NCBI GenBank assembly: GCA_963844655.1
Contig: CAWJPA010000005.1
Location: 1 to 64,000 of the forward strand
Source of the DNA: JASHPR01 sp963844655
GTDB taxonomy: Bacteria; Actinomycetota; Actinomycetes; Streptosporangiales; Streptosporangiaceae
Length of the DNA stretch: 64,000 nucleotides
Reading direction: 5' to 3'
Part shown: positions 8,080 to 17,149 of the stretch, piece after piece
Layout: every line of letters starts with the position of its first letter
Numbering within the stretch: the first letter of the stretch is position 1
Notes under the pieces: model-generated
What the model saw: only the letters and a program-made list of their open reading frames with translations
Told to the model about the DNA's origin: nothing
The model's database searches: none
Translations under genes and position numbers: made by a program

Positions 8080-9938
8080 GAGGACCTCAGCGCGTGCCGG
8101 GCAGCATTGGCGAGCAGGACGGCGAACGAGGATTCGGTGGCGGTGGTCCCCGGCCCGGGATCGGTATCCAGTTCCTCCCGGACCCGGCCGGCCTGGTCGA
8201 TGACGTAGGCGATGTCGGGGTGACCGATCATGGAACCGGCGGGCAGGATTTCCGCGGAGATCGCGTAGTTCCTCCAGACCTGCTGGAGCTGAGAGACGCT
8301 GCCGGTCAGGTACAGCCAGTTCGGTACCTGGGTCAGGTGTTCCTGGCGGTCGAAGGCCTGGGTGTCGGCGACCTGGTGGTAGACGGGGTTGGCGACGACC
8401 GCGACCAGTTCCACCTGGCGCGCGGCGGCGCCGAGGAGCTGGCCGGCGGCGCGGAACTCCTGGGCGATCAGCGGGCAGTCGGTGGTGCAGACCGGGTCCA
8501 GGAAGGTGAGCAGGACGACCTTGCCGCGCAGGCTGGCCAGGCTCACCGTCTGGCCGTGCTGGTCGGTGAGCTGGAAGGGCTTGGCCGGGAAATTCAGTGG
8601 CGCGGACGAGCCGGAGATGGCTTCGGCGAGGATCGGGTCGGCGTTCGGGCTGGCCTGGGCGGCGGCCATCGGGGCAGCGCCCAGGATGATCAGCCCGACC
8701 GCCCCGGCGGCTGCGACCGACCCGATGCTCGCGGTGGCCACCGACCGGCGCACCGAGGCCGGGCGGATCCGCTCCCGCCAGCCCGCCGCGGGCAGGCCCG
8801 GGCTGGCCGGCGCCGGTTCCGCGCCGGCCAGCTGCTTGGCGGTGGCCGGGCCTGGGGTGAGCGCGAGATAGCCGCCGACGCCTAGGAGCGCGAACGGGAG
8901 CATGCTGTTGGGGTCGGTGCCCAGGCCGCCGAAGAACCCGATGTCCTCGATCAGCACCCAGTCCGCCAGGCACAGCACGGTGAACGCGATGACCGCCGGG
9001 CGGACCACCCGCCGCCGGCCAGTCAGGAATGCCGCGCCGATCCCCGCCAGCGCCACCACGGCGAACAGGTTGAGCGCGAACCCGTGCGCCTCATCGAACG
9101 CGGTGAACGCGTTGACCCAGGCGGCCAGGAAACCCGGCTGCGGTGTCTGCGCCATGTCGCTGGTCATCCCGGCCAGCGTGCCTGGCTGGTGATGCGAGAG
9201 CCCCTGCCAGAACCCGCGCCCGGGCCAGGCCTGCAGCACCGCCATGCCGATCAGGAACACACCGGTCCCGGCCAGGATCCCCCGGCCGACCCACCGGGCG
9301 TGCCAGGCATGCTCGGGCAGCGCGATCAGCCCGCCCGCCGCCACGTAGATCAGAACCGCGCCGGGAGCGCCGAACAGCCAGGTCAGCCCGGGGGCGAAGA
9401 TCCCGCCGAACGACTCGCCGAAGACCCACACCACCAGCCCCCACCCGGCACTGGCCAGCCCAGCCAGCCGGGACAGCGGGCCGCGGACGGACGCAAGCAT
9501 CCAGATGCCGATCCCGACCTGGATCCATACCGCGGCCGCCCCGGCCTGCATCGGGTGATACGACCACGTGGTCCCGGCCCAGTTCACCACCTGCTGCACC
9601 CAGTGCGGTGAACTCGCCGCCGTGGGCTCGATGACCTGCGAGGGAAGGCCGACCGCCATTTTCGGCTGGGCCTGCAAGATCCCGTCGAAGACCCACAGCA
9701 GCCCGAACCCGATCCGCAGCAGCTGCCGCCAGGACGGCTCAGCCCCAGCCGCTGCGCCGTCGGCTGCCGCCCCGCCGGTGGCCTGGGCGGCGGGCAGCCA
9801 GGCCCGCAGAGTGATCCAGGCGAACCCGAGCAGCGCGAAGATCGCCAGCGCGATGATTCCCTGGTGCAGCAGCGCCGTCTTGAACGCCGCGATCACCGTG
9901 GGATCGTTGACGTTGATCCCCGAGTTCATCCCAGGCAT
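8076..9938 (-). CDS. Polytopic membrane protein fused to a Sco1/SenC-type redoxin
   Basis: 620 residues with a ribosome site (AGGTGAG) upstream of ATG 9938. The N-terminal 390 residues hold about eight to ten membrane segments. After a linker and a further hydrophobic segment (about 405-430), a thioredoxin-fold domain follows with FLDPVCTTDCPL. This C-x3-C is the copper site of Sco proteins; the distal Sco His is plausibly in GHPDIAYV. Sco proteins deliver Cu to the CuA centre of cytochrome oxidase. Here the domain would face outside, tethered to the membrane region. The gene starts four bases after copA ends and overlaps the lipoprotein gene, so the three form one operon. The fusion is the notable feature. 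Confidence 0.85.
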   Translation of the reverse strand: MPGMNSGINVNDPTVIAAFKTALLHQGIIALAIFALLGFAWITLRAWLPAAQATGGAAADGAAAGAEPSWRQLLRIGFGLLWVFDGILQAQPKMAVGLPSQVIEPTAASSPHWVQQVVNWAGTTWSYHPMQAGAAAVWIQVGIGIWMLASVRGPLSRLAGLASAGWGLVVWVFGESFGGIFAPGLTWLFGAPGAVLIYVAAGGLIALPEHAWHARWVGRGILAGTGVFLIGMAVLQAWPGRGFWQGLSHHQPGTLAGMTSDMAQTPQPGFLAAWVNAFTAFDEAHGFALNLFAVVALAGIGAAFLTGRRRVVRPAVIAFTVLCLADWVLIEDIGFFGGLGTDPNSMLPFALLGVGGYLALTPGPATAKQLAGAEPAPASPGLPAAGWRERIRPASVRRSVATASIGSVAAAGAVGLIILGAAPMAAAQASPNADPILAEAISGSSAPLNFPAKPFQLTDQHGQTVSLASLRGKVVLLTFLDPVCTTDCPLIAQEFRAAGQLLGAAARQVELVAVVANPVYHQVADTQAFDRQEHLTQVPNWLYLTGSVSQLQQVWRNYAISAEILPAGSMIGHPDIAYVIDQAGRVREELDTDPGPGTTATESSFAVLLANAARHALRSS

Positions 9939-9942
9939 CAGC

Positions 9943-12342
9943 TCACCTGTTCCTGTGTTCCAGCCGGTTCCTGGCCGGCACTGGGGCAGCGGGCCGTGCC
10001 GGGCCGGGGTTCTCCCGGGCGGCGCGGTGCGGCCGTGGCCTGCTGCGGCGGGCGGCGGGCGCGGCGCCGAAGCGGCGCAGCCGCACGCTGTTGCCCACCA
10101 CGAACGCTGAGGACAGCGCCATCGCGGCGCCGGCGATCAGCGGGTTGAGGAATCCGGCGGCGGCCAGCGGGATCGCCGCGATGTTGTACCCGAACGCCCA
10201 GGCCAGGTTGCCGCGGATCACTCCCAGGGTGCTACGGGCCAGGCCGATCGCGTCCGGCACGACGCGGAGATCATCGCGCAGCACGATCAGGTCCGCCGCG
10301 CTGATCGCCACGTCGGTGCCGGTGCCCAGCGCGATCCCCAGGTCGGCCGCGGCCAGCGCGGGCCCGTCGTTGATCCCGTCCCCGACCATGGCCACCCGCC
10401 GGCCCTGGGCCTGCAGGTCCGCGATCACCGCGACCTTGTGATCAGGCAGCGCCCCGGCGATGACGTCATCGGTGCCCGCCTGGGCGGCGACCGCGGCGGC
10501 GGTTGCCTGGCTGTCGCCGGTCAGCAGCACGGTGCGCAAGCCCAGGCGGCGCAACTGGCCGACCGCCGCAGCGGCGGATGGCTTGAGGGTGTCGGCGACC
10601 GCGACCGCGCCGTGCACCTGCCCGTCCCACCCGGCCAGCACCACCGTCCAGCCGGCCTGTTCCCACTGCGAGCAGTGGCCGGCCAGGCCCGCGGGGATGG
10701 CCATCCCCAGCTCGGCGAACAGGTGCGCACGGCCGATGAGCACGTCATGGTCATCCACACGCCCGCAGGCGCCCAGGCCCGGCATAGCCAGGAACCGGTC
10801 CGCCTGCGGCAGCGACCCCAGGTCCGCGCGTGCCGCGGCGCTGATGGCCGCGGCCACCGGATGCTCTGATGCCTGCTCCACCCCGCCGGCGTGCCGGAGC
10901 AGCACCTCCCGGCTCACACCACCCGCGGCCTGGACACCGGTCACCGCCATCACCCCGGTGGTGACCGTCCCGGTCTTATCCAGCACCACCGTGTCCACCG
11001 CCCGGGAGGCCTCCAGCGCCTCGTACCGCTTGATGAAGATGCCCAGCTGCGCGCCCCGCCCGCACGCCACCATCAGCGCCGCCGGCGTGGCCAGCCCCAG
11101 CGCACAGGGGCAGGCGATAATCAGCACCGCCAGCGCGGCGCTGAACGCCTCCTCCACCGGGCTGCCCGCCAGCAGCCAGCCGGCCAGTGTCAGCCCCGAC
11201 GCCACCAGCACCGCCGGGACGAACCACCCGCAGATCCGGTCGGCGAGCCGCTGGATAGCCGCCTTCTGCGACTGCGCCTGCTCCACCAGGGCCACCAGGT
11301 GCGCGAGCTGGGTGTCGCTGCCGACCTTGACCGCGCGCACCACCAGCCGCCCGGCCACCACCACCGTGCCCGCGGCGACCGTGTCACCCTCACCGACATC
11401 GGCTGGCACCGATTCCCCGGTCATCATGGCGCGGTCCACCGCCGACTGGCCGAACTCCACCTCCCCGTCCGCGGCGATCCGCTCCCCCGGCCGCACCACG
11501 AACCGCTGCCCCGCGGCCAGCTCAGCGGCCGGGACCCGGCGTTCGGTCCCGTCAGCGTCCAGGACGCACGCATCCCGCGCACCTGCCGCCGCCAGGTCGC
11601 GCATCGCATCCCCGGCGTCCCGCCGCGCCTTAGCCTCATACAGCCGGCCAGCCAGCAAGAACGTCGTCACCGACGCGGCGACCTCCAGGTAGATACCGCC
11701 ACCCGAAGCGTGCAGCAGCAGATACCACGCGCTCAACCGCGCCTGGCCGCGGTCCAGCACAAACATGGCATACACCGACCAGCCGCACGCCGCGGCGATG
11801 CCCAGCGACACCAGGGTGTCCATCGACGACGAGCCGTGCCGGGCGTTGCGCAGCGCCGCGGCGTGGAACGGCCACGCCGACCACACCACCACCGGCGCCG
11901 CCACCGCGATCAGCACCCACTGCCAGCCCGGGAACCGCGACCACGGGAACAGCGACAACAACACCGACAGGTCACTCAGCGGGATGAACAACACCAGCGC
12001 AACGATCAGCCGCTTGCGGAGGTCCGCGACGCGGGCCGCATCCGGGCCAGTCGCGCCCGATTCCGCCGGGCCGTCACCCACGCCCCCGGCCGGGCCGCGG
12101 CCGGCCACGTCGGCGCGGTAACCAAGCTGCTGCACCGCGTCGATGAGCTGCTGCACCGGAACTACCGCACCAGTGACAATGGCGCGTTCAGTCGCCAGAT
12201 TCACGGTGGCCGTGACGCCGTCAAAGGTGTTGAGTTTCTTCTCGACCCGGGCCGCGCACGCCGCGCAGGTCATCCCGCCGACCGAGAACTCGACCTGCCA
12301 GGGCGCGGATGACGCCTCACCAGCCACTGCCGCAGATGACAC
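9943..12342 (-). CDS. copA: Copper-translocating P1B-type ATPase
   Basis: 799 residues from GTG 12342. In order: an N-terminal heavy-metal-associated domain (GMTCAACAARVEKK, CxxC), membrane helices, the actuator TGES motif, the CPC metal-binding helix (IIACPCALGLATPAAL), the phosphorylation site DKTGTVTTG and the hinge GDGINDGPAL. The CPC and CxxC point to Cu(I) export. It leads the operon with the Sco1 fusion and the lipoprotein. Three CsoR-like boxes 200-260 bp upstream suggest copper-controlled expression. The proline/arginine-rich C-terminal tail of about 40 residues is probably disordered. Confidence 0.93.
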   Translation of the reverse strand: MSSAAVAGEASSAPWQVEFSVGGMTCAACAARVEKKLNTFDGVTATVNLATERAIVTGAVVPVQQLIDAVQQLGYRADVAGRGPAGGVGDGPAESGATGPDAARVADLRKRLIVALVLFIPLSDLSVLLSLFPWSRFPGWQWVLIAVAAPVVVWSAWPFHAAALRNARHGSSSMDTLVSLGIAAACGWSVYAMFVLDRGQARLSAWYLLLHASGGGIYLEVAASVTTFLLAGRLYEAKARRDAGDAMRDLAAAGARDACVLDADGTERRVPAAELAAGQRFVVRPGERIAADGEVEFGQSAVDRAMMTGESVPADVGEGDTVAAGTVVVAGRLVVRAVKVGSDTQLAHLVALVEQAQSQKAAIQRLADRICGWFVPAVLVASGLTLAGWLLAGSPVEEAFSAALAVLIIACPCALGLATPAALMVACGRGAQLGIFIKRYEALEASRAVDTVVLDKTGTVTTGVMAVTGVQAAGGVSREVLLRHAGGVEQASEHPVAAAISAAARADLGSLPQADRFLAMPGLGACGRVDDHDVLIGRAHLFAELGMAIPAGLAGHCSQWEQAGWTVVLAGWDGQVHGAVAVADTLKPSAAAAVGQLRRLGLRTVLLTGDSQATAAAVAAQAGTDDVIAGALPDHKVAVIADLQAQGRRVAMVGDGINDGPALAAADLGIALGTGTDVAISAADLIVLRDDLRVVPDAIGLARSTLGVIRGNLAWAFGYNIAAIPLAAAGFLNPLIAGAAMALSSAFVVGNSVRLRRFGAAPAARRSRPRPHRAARENPGPARPAAPVPARNRLEHRNR

Positions 12343-12780
12343 CTAAGTAATCCTGTCCTCCAGCAAGAACCTCACCAGCCATTCGCAGAGCAGCGCCCGG
12401 CACCGCCGGGGTGCACATGCGCCCGGACCTGCTGCCAGCTCCGGCACGGCATCACCATCTGCCATCGTGCCGGAATCTACACCGCCAAAAGCCACCCGCA
12501 TTACAAGGCGTCAAAAATGTAATCTTCAGCCATGGCGGAAATACCCCACCAGGGTTTCCTGGCATACCACCCGGGGGTTTCCGGAATACCCCCACGGGGT
12601 TTCCGGTCTCATTCCCATTGGCCGGCGCCCCAAGAATATCCTTCTTGTGCGGGCCATCGGCCGCCTATTACTATCGTGGCGTTATGCGCCAGCAGCAACC
12701 CCGGGCCCCGCGCAGCGGCTTCAGACGCTCCCCCGAGACCGCCAGCGGCGCCCCCAGCACGCCGTCAGGGGACCGCTGAG
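12343..12780. other. Divergent control region of the copper island
   Basis: This 438-bp stretch separates the copA operon from the plus-strand copper genes. It contains the three CsoR-like boxes at 12541-12604 and an inverted repeat ATTACA-N12-TGTAAT at 12500-12523. A short open frame starts at ATG 12684 and ends with TGA 12779, one base before the GTG start of the DUF5134 gene; it could be a leader peptide but has no family signal. Base composition is visibly lower in GC around 12500-12530. Confidence 0.5.
12541..12604. promoter_or_regulatory. Three phased CsoR-like operator boxes
   Basis: Three 19-bp elements follow each other: ATACCCCACCAGGGTTTCC at 12541, ATACCACCCGGGGGTTTCC at 12564 and ATACCCCCACGGGGTTTCC at 12586. 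They share ATACC...GGGTTTCC, and the C-tract/G-tract gives partial dyad symmetry, as in CsoR/RcnR-family operators. Start-to-start spacing of 23 and 22 bp places the boxes on one face of the helix. They lie between the divergent copper gene groups. Identity as CsoR sites is inferred; no csoR gene is in the window. Confidence 0.55.
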
Positions 12781-13506
12781 GTGGCCGGGCCATCCTGGCT
12801 GGCAGGTGTCCTCGCGGCCGTCATGCTCCTCACCGCGGCCTACTCCGCCAGTCGCCTGGCCGTCTCCCGCCTGCGCGGGCTGGCCACCGAAGCCGACGCC
12901 GACGGGCTCCATGCCCTCATGGGCACCTCCATGGCCGGAATGCTCGTGCCCCAGCTGAACCCGCTGCCCGCCGGCATCTGGATGGTGGTGTTCGGGACCG
13001 GGGCCGCATGGTTCGGCGCATCCGCTATCCGTGCCCGGACCCCGGGCAGGTTCAGCTGGCAATGCCGGTTCCCGGTCCCGCACCTGATCGAATGCACTGC
13101 CATGCTCTACATGCTCGTATCCCTGCGCGGCGCACAGCACGAAACAGGAATGGCGATGCCCGGCATGGGCACATCCGCCAGTGCGCTGGGGGGCTTTCCG
13201 GCCCTCTCGGTCGTCCTGGCCCTGTTCATGCTCGGCTACCTCATGTGGACCACCGACCAGCTCGCCTCCCTGGCCCGAGCCGTACCCAGGTCAGCAGCCC
13301 CGGCTAGATCTCCGCAGCAGCGCGCGCTAGTTGCCGTCCCTGCAGCTGGCCGCCCCACACGCATGGCCAGCACCACTAGCGCGGCAGATCTCACCCGGCC
13401 GCTGCCCCTGGATACCGGACAGTCACTGATGGCCCCCAAGCTGGCCGCGTGCGGCAAGATCGCAATGAGCATCACCATGGCCTACATGCTCATCCTTATG
13501 CTCTGA
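12781..13506 (+). CDS. DUF5134 membrane protein
   Basis: About 241 residues from GTG 12781 (AGPSWLAGVLAAVML...), the start that matches the family's usual N-terminus; an in-frame GTG at 12676 would add a Pro/Ala-rich extension. Five or six hydrophobic segments are seen. Between the first two is DGLHALMGTSMAGMLVPQLN, and further on PHLIECTAMLYMLV and an H/M-rich loop (HETGMAMPGMG). Met and His in the membrane-facing parts resemble copper-transport proteins, and DUF5134 genes are known to lie near copper genes in actinobacteria. Function unproven. It heads the plus-strand arm of the copper island. Confidence 0.75.
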   Translation: MAGPSWLAGVLAAVMLLTAAYSASRLAVSRLRGLATEADADGLHALMGTSMAGMLVPQLNPLPAGIWMVVFGTGAAWFGASAIRARTPGRFSWQCRFPVPHLIECTAMLYMLVSLRGAQHETGMAMPGMGTSASALGGFPALSVVLALFMLGYLMWTTDQLASLARAVPRSAAPARSPQQRALVAVPAAGRPTRMASTTSAADLTRPLPLDTGQSLMAPKLAACGKIAMSITMAYMLILML

Positions 13507-13660
13507 ACCGGTCCCGCCGCCGGCCCGCCCTCACCCCCCCCGCATGCCGACGACCGCTGCCCGATGGCACCCGGGAAGCGGCGAGCTGGTACACCGGCGT
13601 ACCCGCGGGCCGGCAAGCGGTGTTGCAGGACAATGAGCCGGATACGTTGAGGAGGTTCGG

Positions 13661-14377
13661 ATGCGAGCCAGGGTGCTGATGGCGCTCGCCATCATGGCTG
13701 TGCTGCCAGCGCTGTTGATCCTCGCGGCCGCGGGCCCGGCTTCGGCTCACGTGCTGAAGACGGTGGGCCCCTACGACCTGCTGATCGGGTTCGGCAACGA
13801 GCCGACGTACGCAGGAGCACAGAACTCGGTCTTCCTGCGGCTGACCGACGCGAAGACCGGAGCCCCGATCGTCGATGAGGGGCTCGGCGACACGCTGAAG
13901 GTGTCGGTGGGGTTCGGGACCCAGGCCAAGCAGCTGCCGCTGGTGTCGTCCTTCGACCCGGACAGCGGCCAGGGAACAAAGGGTGTGTACAACGCCTACT
14001 TCGTCCCGACCGTCCCCGGCGACTACACCTTCCATTTTTTCGGCGCTATCCGGGGCCAGAAGGTGAACATCACCGTGACGTCGTCGCCGACGACGTTCGA
14101 CAGCGCACATGACCCAGCGGCGATCGAGTTCCCGCAGCAGGCGGCGTCCAACCTGGAGCTGACGCAGCGGCTGGACGCCGAGTCCGCCCGGCTGTCCGCT
14201 GAGGCCCAGGCCGCCGACGCCAAAGCCGCGTCAGCGTCCACGGCGCTTGCCATCGGTATCGCCGGCCTCGCCGTCGGCGCGGCCGGGCTGTGCATCGGCG
14301 CGGTTGCGCTGGCCCGCAGCGTGTCGCTGGCCCGGCGGGTGGCGGCAGGCGGGCAGCACCCGGTCAACGTGGAATGA
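13661..14377 (+). CDS. Secreted, C-terminally membrane-anchored protein of the CopC/CopD locus
   Basis: 238 residues with a strong ribosome site (TTGAGGAGG) before ATG 13661. A signal peptide ends at PASA-HVLKT, so the mature protein begins with His, as CopC does. The extracellular part (to about 150) looks beta-rich. A short coiled coil (about 165-195, rich in Glu/Ala) precedes one C-terminal membrane helix (about 200-220). The stop overlaps the start of the CopC-CopD gene (ATGA), showing translational coupling. No named family is recognised. An N-terminal His copper site is an inference from the mature start. Confidence 0.75.
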   Translation: MRARVLMALAIMAVLPALLILAAAGPASAHVLKTVGPYDLLIGFGNEPTYAGAQNSVFLRLTDAKTGAPIVDEGLGDTLKVSVGFGTQAKQLPLVSSFDPDSGQGTKGVYNAYFVPTVPGDYTFHFFGAIRGQKVNITVTSSPTTFDSAHDPAAIEFPQQAASNLELTQRLDAESARLSAEAQAADAKAASASTALAIGIAGLAVGAAGLCIGAVALARSVSLARRVAAGGQHPVNVE

Positions 14378-16479
14378 GATCGCTGCGGGCAGTGCTGCTG
14401 ATAGCCGTCCTCGCGCTGGCCGGGGTCGCTGCTCTCGCTTCACCCGCGTACGCGCACGCCCTGCTGGAACGGTCGTATCCGGCGGCTGGAACGTCACTGC
14501 CCCGCGCCCCCCACGCGATGCTGCTCTACTTCACCGAAGCGCCCGACCCGATCCTGTCCACGGCCTCCCTGCTCGATTCCTCAGGCCAGACCGTCTCTGG
14601 GGTCGGCAAGCCCGCCGTGGTGCCCGGTAACCCACGAGAACTGCGGGTGAGGCTGCCGCGGCTGGCCGGCGGCGTGTACACGGTCAACTGGCGCACGGTG
14701 TCGAAGGTGGATGGGCACGTCACCGGCGGCTCCTTCGCCTTCGGTATTGGCGTCCTGCCCCCCTCGGGGGTTGCCGCAGCCCAGGGCGTTAACGGAAGTC
14801 CGCTCCCGGCTCCGGCTGCCGTGGTCGGCCTGTGGCTGCTGTACTGGGGCCTGGCGCTGCTCGCCGCCGCCGGCGCTACCGGCATCCTCGTCTTCGGGCG
14901 GCAGCTGCCGGCCGGGGCGGGGCCGGTGCTAGTAGCCGGGTGGCTCTACGCGACCTTCGGCATCGTCGTCATGATCGTCGCGGAGCAGACAGCGGCGCGC
15001 GTGTCGTTCGGGCAGCTGTTCGGCGCTGCCACCGGGCGGTCGCTGCTGGCCCAGGCCGCTGCCGTGGCCGTGTGCGGGGTGGCCGTCTTCTTCGCGGCGC
15101 ACCGCCCGGAGGGCCCGAGACTGGCCGTGCTGGGAGTGGCTGCCGCAGGCGCGCTGTTCGTGCACGCCCAGGCCGGGCACGCCGAGACCCAGTCCTCGGT
15201 TCGGTTGCTCAACGTGGCCGACCAGTGGCTGCATATGCTCTCGGCCGGGGTCTGGGTCGGCGGCCTGGTCTGGCTGCTGCTCGGGCTCCGGGGTCTGGAC
15301 GGTGCCGAGCGGGCATCCGCTGTGCGCCGTTTCTCGCAGCTCGCCCTCGCTGCCGTAGCCGTCATCGCCGTGACCGGGGTGCTGCGCGCCGTGCCCGAGG
15401 TGGGCAGTCTCGCCGGGCTGGTGTCCACCAGTTTCGGCGTCACCTTGCTCATCAAATCTGCCCTCTTCGTGGCGCTCCTGGGGGTGGCGTGGCGGAACCG
15501 GTACAGGCTGGTGCCAAGAATCACCGCGGCTGCTCCCGCGACGCCGGGAGGACTCGCGCCAGCCATGGACGGTACGCCTGCGGACTACCCGGAGCACGAA
15601 GGCGGTGCCGAAAACCGGTCCACCCAGGCTGGCGTCCCGCCGTCCGGAGGCGCTGTCGCCCGCGCCGTCGCCTCGCTCCAGCGGTCGGTCAGATCCGAGG
15701 TGGCCCTAGCCGCCATCGTGCTACTGGTCACAGCGGTGCTCAGTGAGCTCCCCCCGGCTAGCTTCGTCGAAGCCGCCGGGCACAAGACCGCCTCCTCCTC
15801 GGTCACCGTGACCGGCAGCGACTTCGCCACAACGGTGCGGGTGCGCCTCACCGTGTTCCCAGGCACGGTGGGCCTTAACCGGTTCACCGTTCATGTCGTG
15901 GACTATGACTCAGGCCGTGCTATCTCCGCGCGCGGCGTCCGGCTGGAGTTCTCGCTGCCTGCCAACCCGAACGTGGCCTCCAGCCTCAACCTGGCGCGCG
16001 GCCCGGGTGACACGTGGACCGGGCAGGGGACCAATCTTTCCATCGACGGCCAGTGGGACATCGACGTCGTGGTCCAGCAGGCGGCGACCGGGGTTGACGT
16101 CCCGCTGCGGCTTCGCACCCGGCTGCCACCCGAAGATGTCACTGTCTCCCGGCAGGCGGGCCAGCCGACTCTCTACACGATCGAGCTGAGTAACGGCCGC
16201 AGCCTCCAGACGTACCTGAAGCAACTGGCGCCGGGGCATGCCGCTGTTCACTTCACGTTCTTCCAGGGGACGCAGCGCGAGGCGCCCATCACCTCCGCGA
16301 CGGCCACGGCGATCACACCCGGAGGCACCAACCAGCCCATGAGCCTGATCCGGCTCGGCAAGGGGCACTTCGTGGCGTTCCCGCGCCTCACGCCCGGGCG
16401 GTGGACCTTCCGCATCAACGGCACGACAGCCGATGGTAGGACACTGTCTGGATACTTCTCCCAGACCATCCCGCGGTGA
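14374..16479 (+). CDS. CopC-CopD fusion copper-resistance protein
   Basis: 701 residues from ATG 14374. A signal peptide ends at AYA-HALLERSYPA; the mature N-terminal His and the later DGHVTGGSFAFG form the usual CopC Cu(II) site. From about 160 to 430, eight or so membrane helices match CopD (with HAQAGHAETQSSVR and WLHMLSAGVWVGGLVWLLL). The C-terminal 220 residues form a second extracellular YtkA-like beta domain (TVRVRLTVFPGTVGLNRFTV). The fusion suggests copper binding outside coupled to import or redox handling at the membrane. It is co-translated with the preceding secreted protein. Confidence 0.87.
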   Translation: MRSLRAVLLIAVLALAGVAALASPAYAHALLERSYPAAGTSLPRAPHAMLLYFTEAPDPILSTASLLDSSGQTVSGVGKPAVVPGNPRELRVRLPRLAGGVYTVNWRTVSKVDGHVTGGSFAFGIGVLPPSGVAAAQGVNGSPLPAPAAVVGLWLLYWGLALLAAAGATGILVFGRQLPAGAGPVLVAGWLYATFGIVVMIVAEQTAARVSFGQLFGAATGRSLLAQAAAVAVCGVAVFFAAHRPEGPRLAVLGVAAAGALFVHAQAGHAETQSSVRLLNVADQWLHMLSAGVWVGGLVWLLLGLRGLDGAERASAVRRFSQLALAAVAVIAVTGVLRAVPEVGSLAGLVSTSFGVTLLIKSALFVALLGVAWRNRYRLVPRITAAAPATPGGLAPAMDGTPADYPEHEGGAENRSTQAGVPPSGGAVARAVASLQRSVRSEVALAAIVLLVTAVLSELPPASFVEAAGHKTASSSVTVTGSDFATTVRVRLTVFPGTVGLNRFTVHVVDYDSGRAISARGVRLEFSLPANPNVASSLNLARGPGDTWTGQGTNLSIDGQWDIDVVVQQAATGVDVPLRLRTRLPPEDVTVSRQAGQPTLYTIELSNGRSLQTYLKQLAPGHAAVHFTFFQGTQREAPITSATATAITPGGTNQPMSLIRLGKGHFVAFPRLTPGRWTFRINGTTADGRTLSGYFSQTIPR

Positions 16480-16538
16480 CGTTGTGCCCACCATGTCCAC
16501 CACCGAACGCGAGGCTAAAAGTCCTTTCCCCGCAAGAA

Positions 16539-16569
16539 TTGACAGATCCCGAAGCCCGGAGGTTACTTT
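16539..16569 (+). promoter_or_regulatory. Candidate promoter for a leaderless lipoprotein mRNA
   Basis: TTGACA at 16539-16544 is a perfect -35 hexamer. TACTTT at 16564-16569, 19 bases on, is a fair TAnnnT -10. A start point seven bases later would fall on the ATG at 16577, giving a leaderless transcript, which is common in actinobacteria. The long spacer lowers confidence. Confidence 0.35.
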
Positions 16570-16576
16570 GCTGGTG

Positions 16577-17149
16577 ATGCGTCAGCACAAGACAATTTGT
16601 GTGCTGGTCGTGTTCGTCTGCATGCTGAGCATGACCAGTTGCGGCAGCTCGAAGCAGTCCGCGCCGCCGGGCAACTCCCATAGCCCGACCGTGCACGTGC
16701 CGCAGCCCGCGCGCGCCACTCCGTCGGTCTCCGCGAAGCTGGTCTGCGCGCCCGACACCCAAAACGAACTCGCCGCGGTCCTCGGCGTCCGCACCACTCA
16801 GCCCGTCGTCCCGACCTGGGCCAGGGCCAGCCACCTCTACTCCTGCCGCTACACCTACCACAACGGCGTCATGGCGCTCTCCCTCAAAGAGCTCTCCAGC
16901 AAAACCGAAACCGACAGCTATTTCACATCGCTTGCGCGCCGGCTCGGCCAAACCCAACGGCCCCGGGCCCTCGGTCAGGGCATCTTCTTCCCCACCAAAA
17001 ACGGCTCGGCTGTTGTCCGCAAGGACTATAAGGTCCTCCTTGTTGATATCTCCGGACTGCCCGCACAATTTGGCTCGCCACCCTTTAGCCGGGCAAATAT
17101 CGCACTCGCTGTCGCCGCAACGATCCTGGACTGCTGGTCCGGTGCCTGA
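16577..17149 (+). CDS. Small secreted lipoprotein, unknown function
   Basis: 190 residues from ATG 16577. The signal peptide ends in a lipobox-like LSMTSCGSS, so the Cys near residue 20 is probably lipidated. A Ser/Pro-rich linker of about 25 residues leads to a compact domain with Cys residues in LVCAPDT, YSCRY and ILDCW, which may form a disulfide. The domain shape (ELAAVLG...YSCRYTYHNGVMALSLKEL) resembles small actinobacterial lipoproteins of unknown role. It follows the CopC-CopD gene but probably has its own promoter. Confidence 0.75.
   Translation: MRQHKTICVLVVFVCMLSMTSCGSSKQSAPPGNSHSPTVHVPQPARATPSVSAKLVCAPDTQNELAAVLGVRTTQPVVPTWARASHLYSCRYTYHNGVMALSLKELSSKTETDSYFTSLARRLGQTQRPRALGQGIFFPTKNGSAVVRKDYKVLLVDISGLPAQFGSPPFSRANIALAVAATILDCWSGA

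Noticed and set aside
10891..12312. Plus-strand open frame of 473 residues over copA
   Set aside because: Antisense shadow of the P-type ATPase with no domain features.
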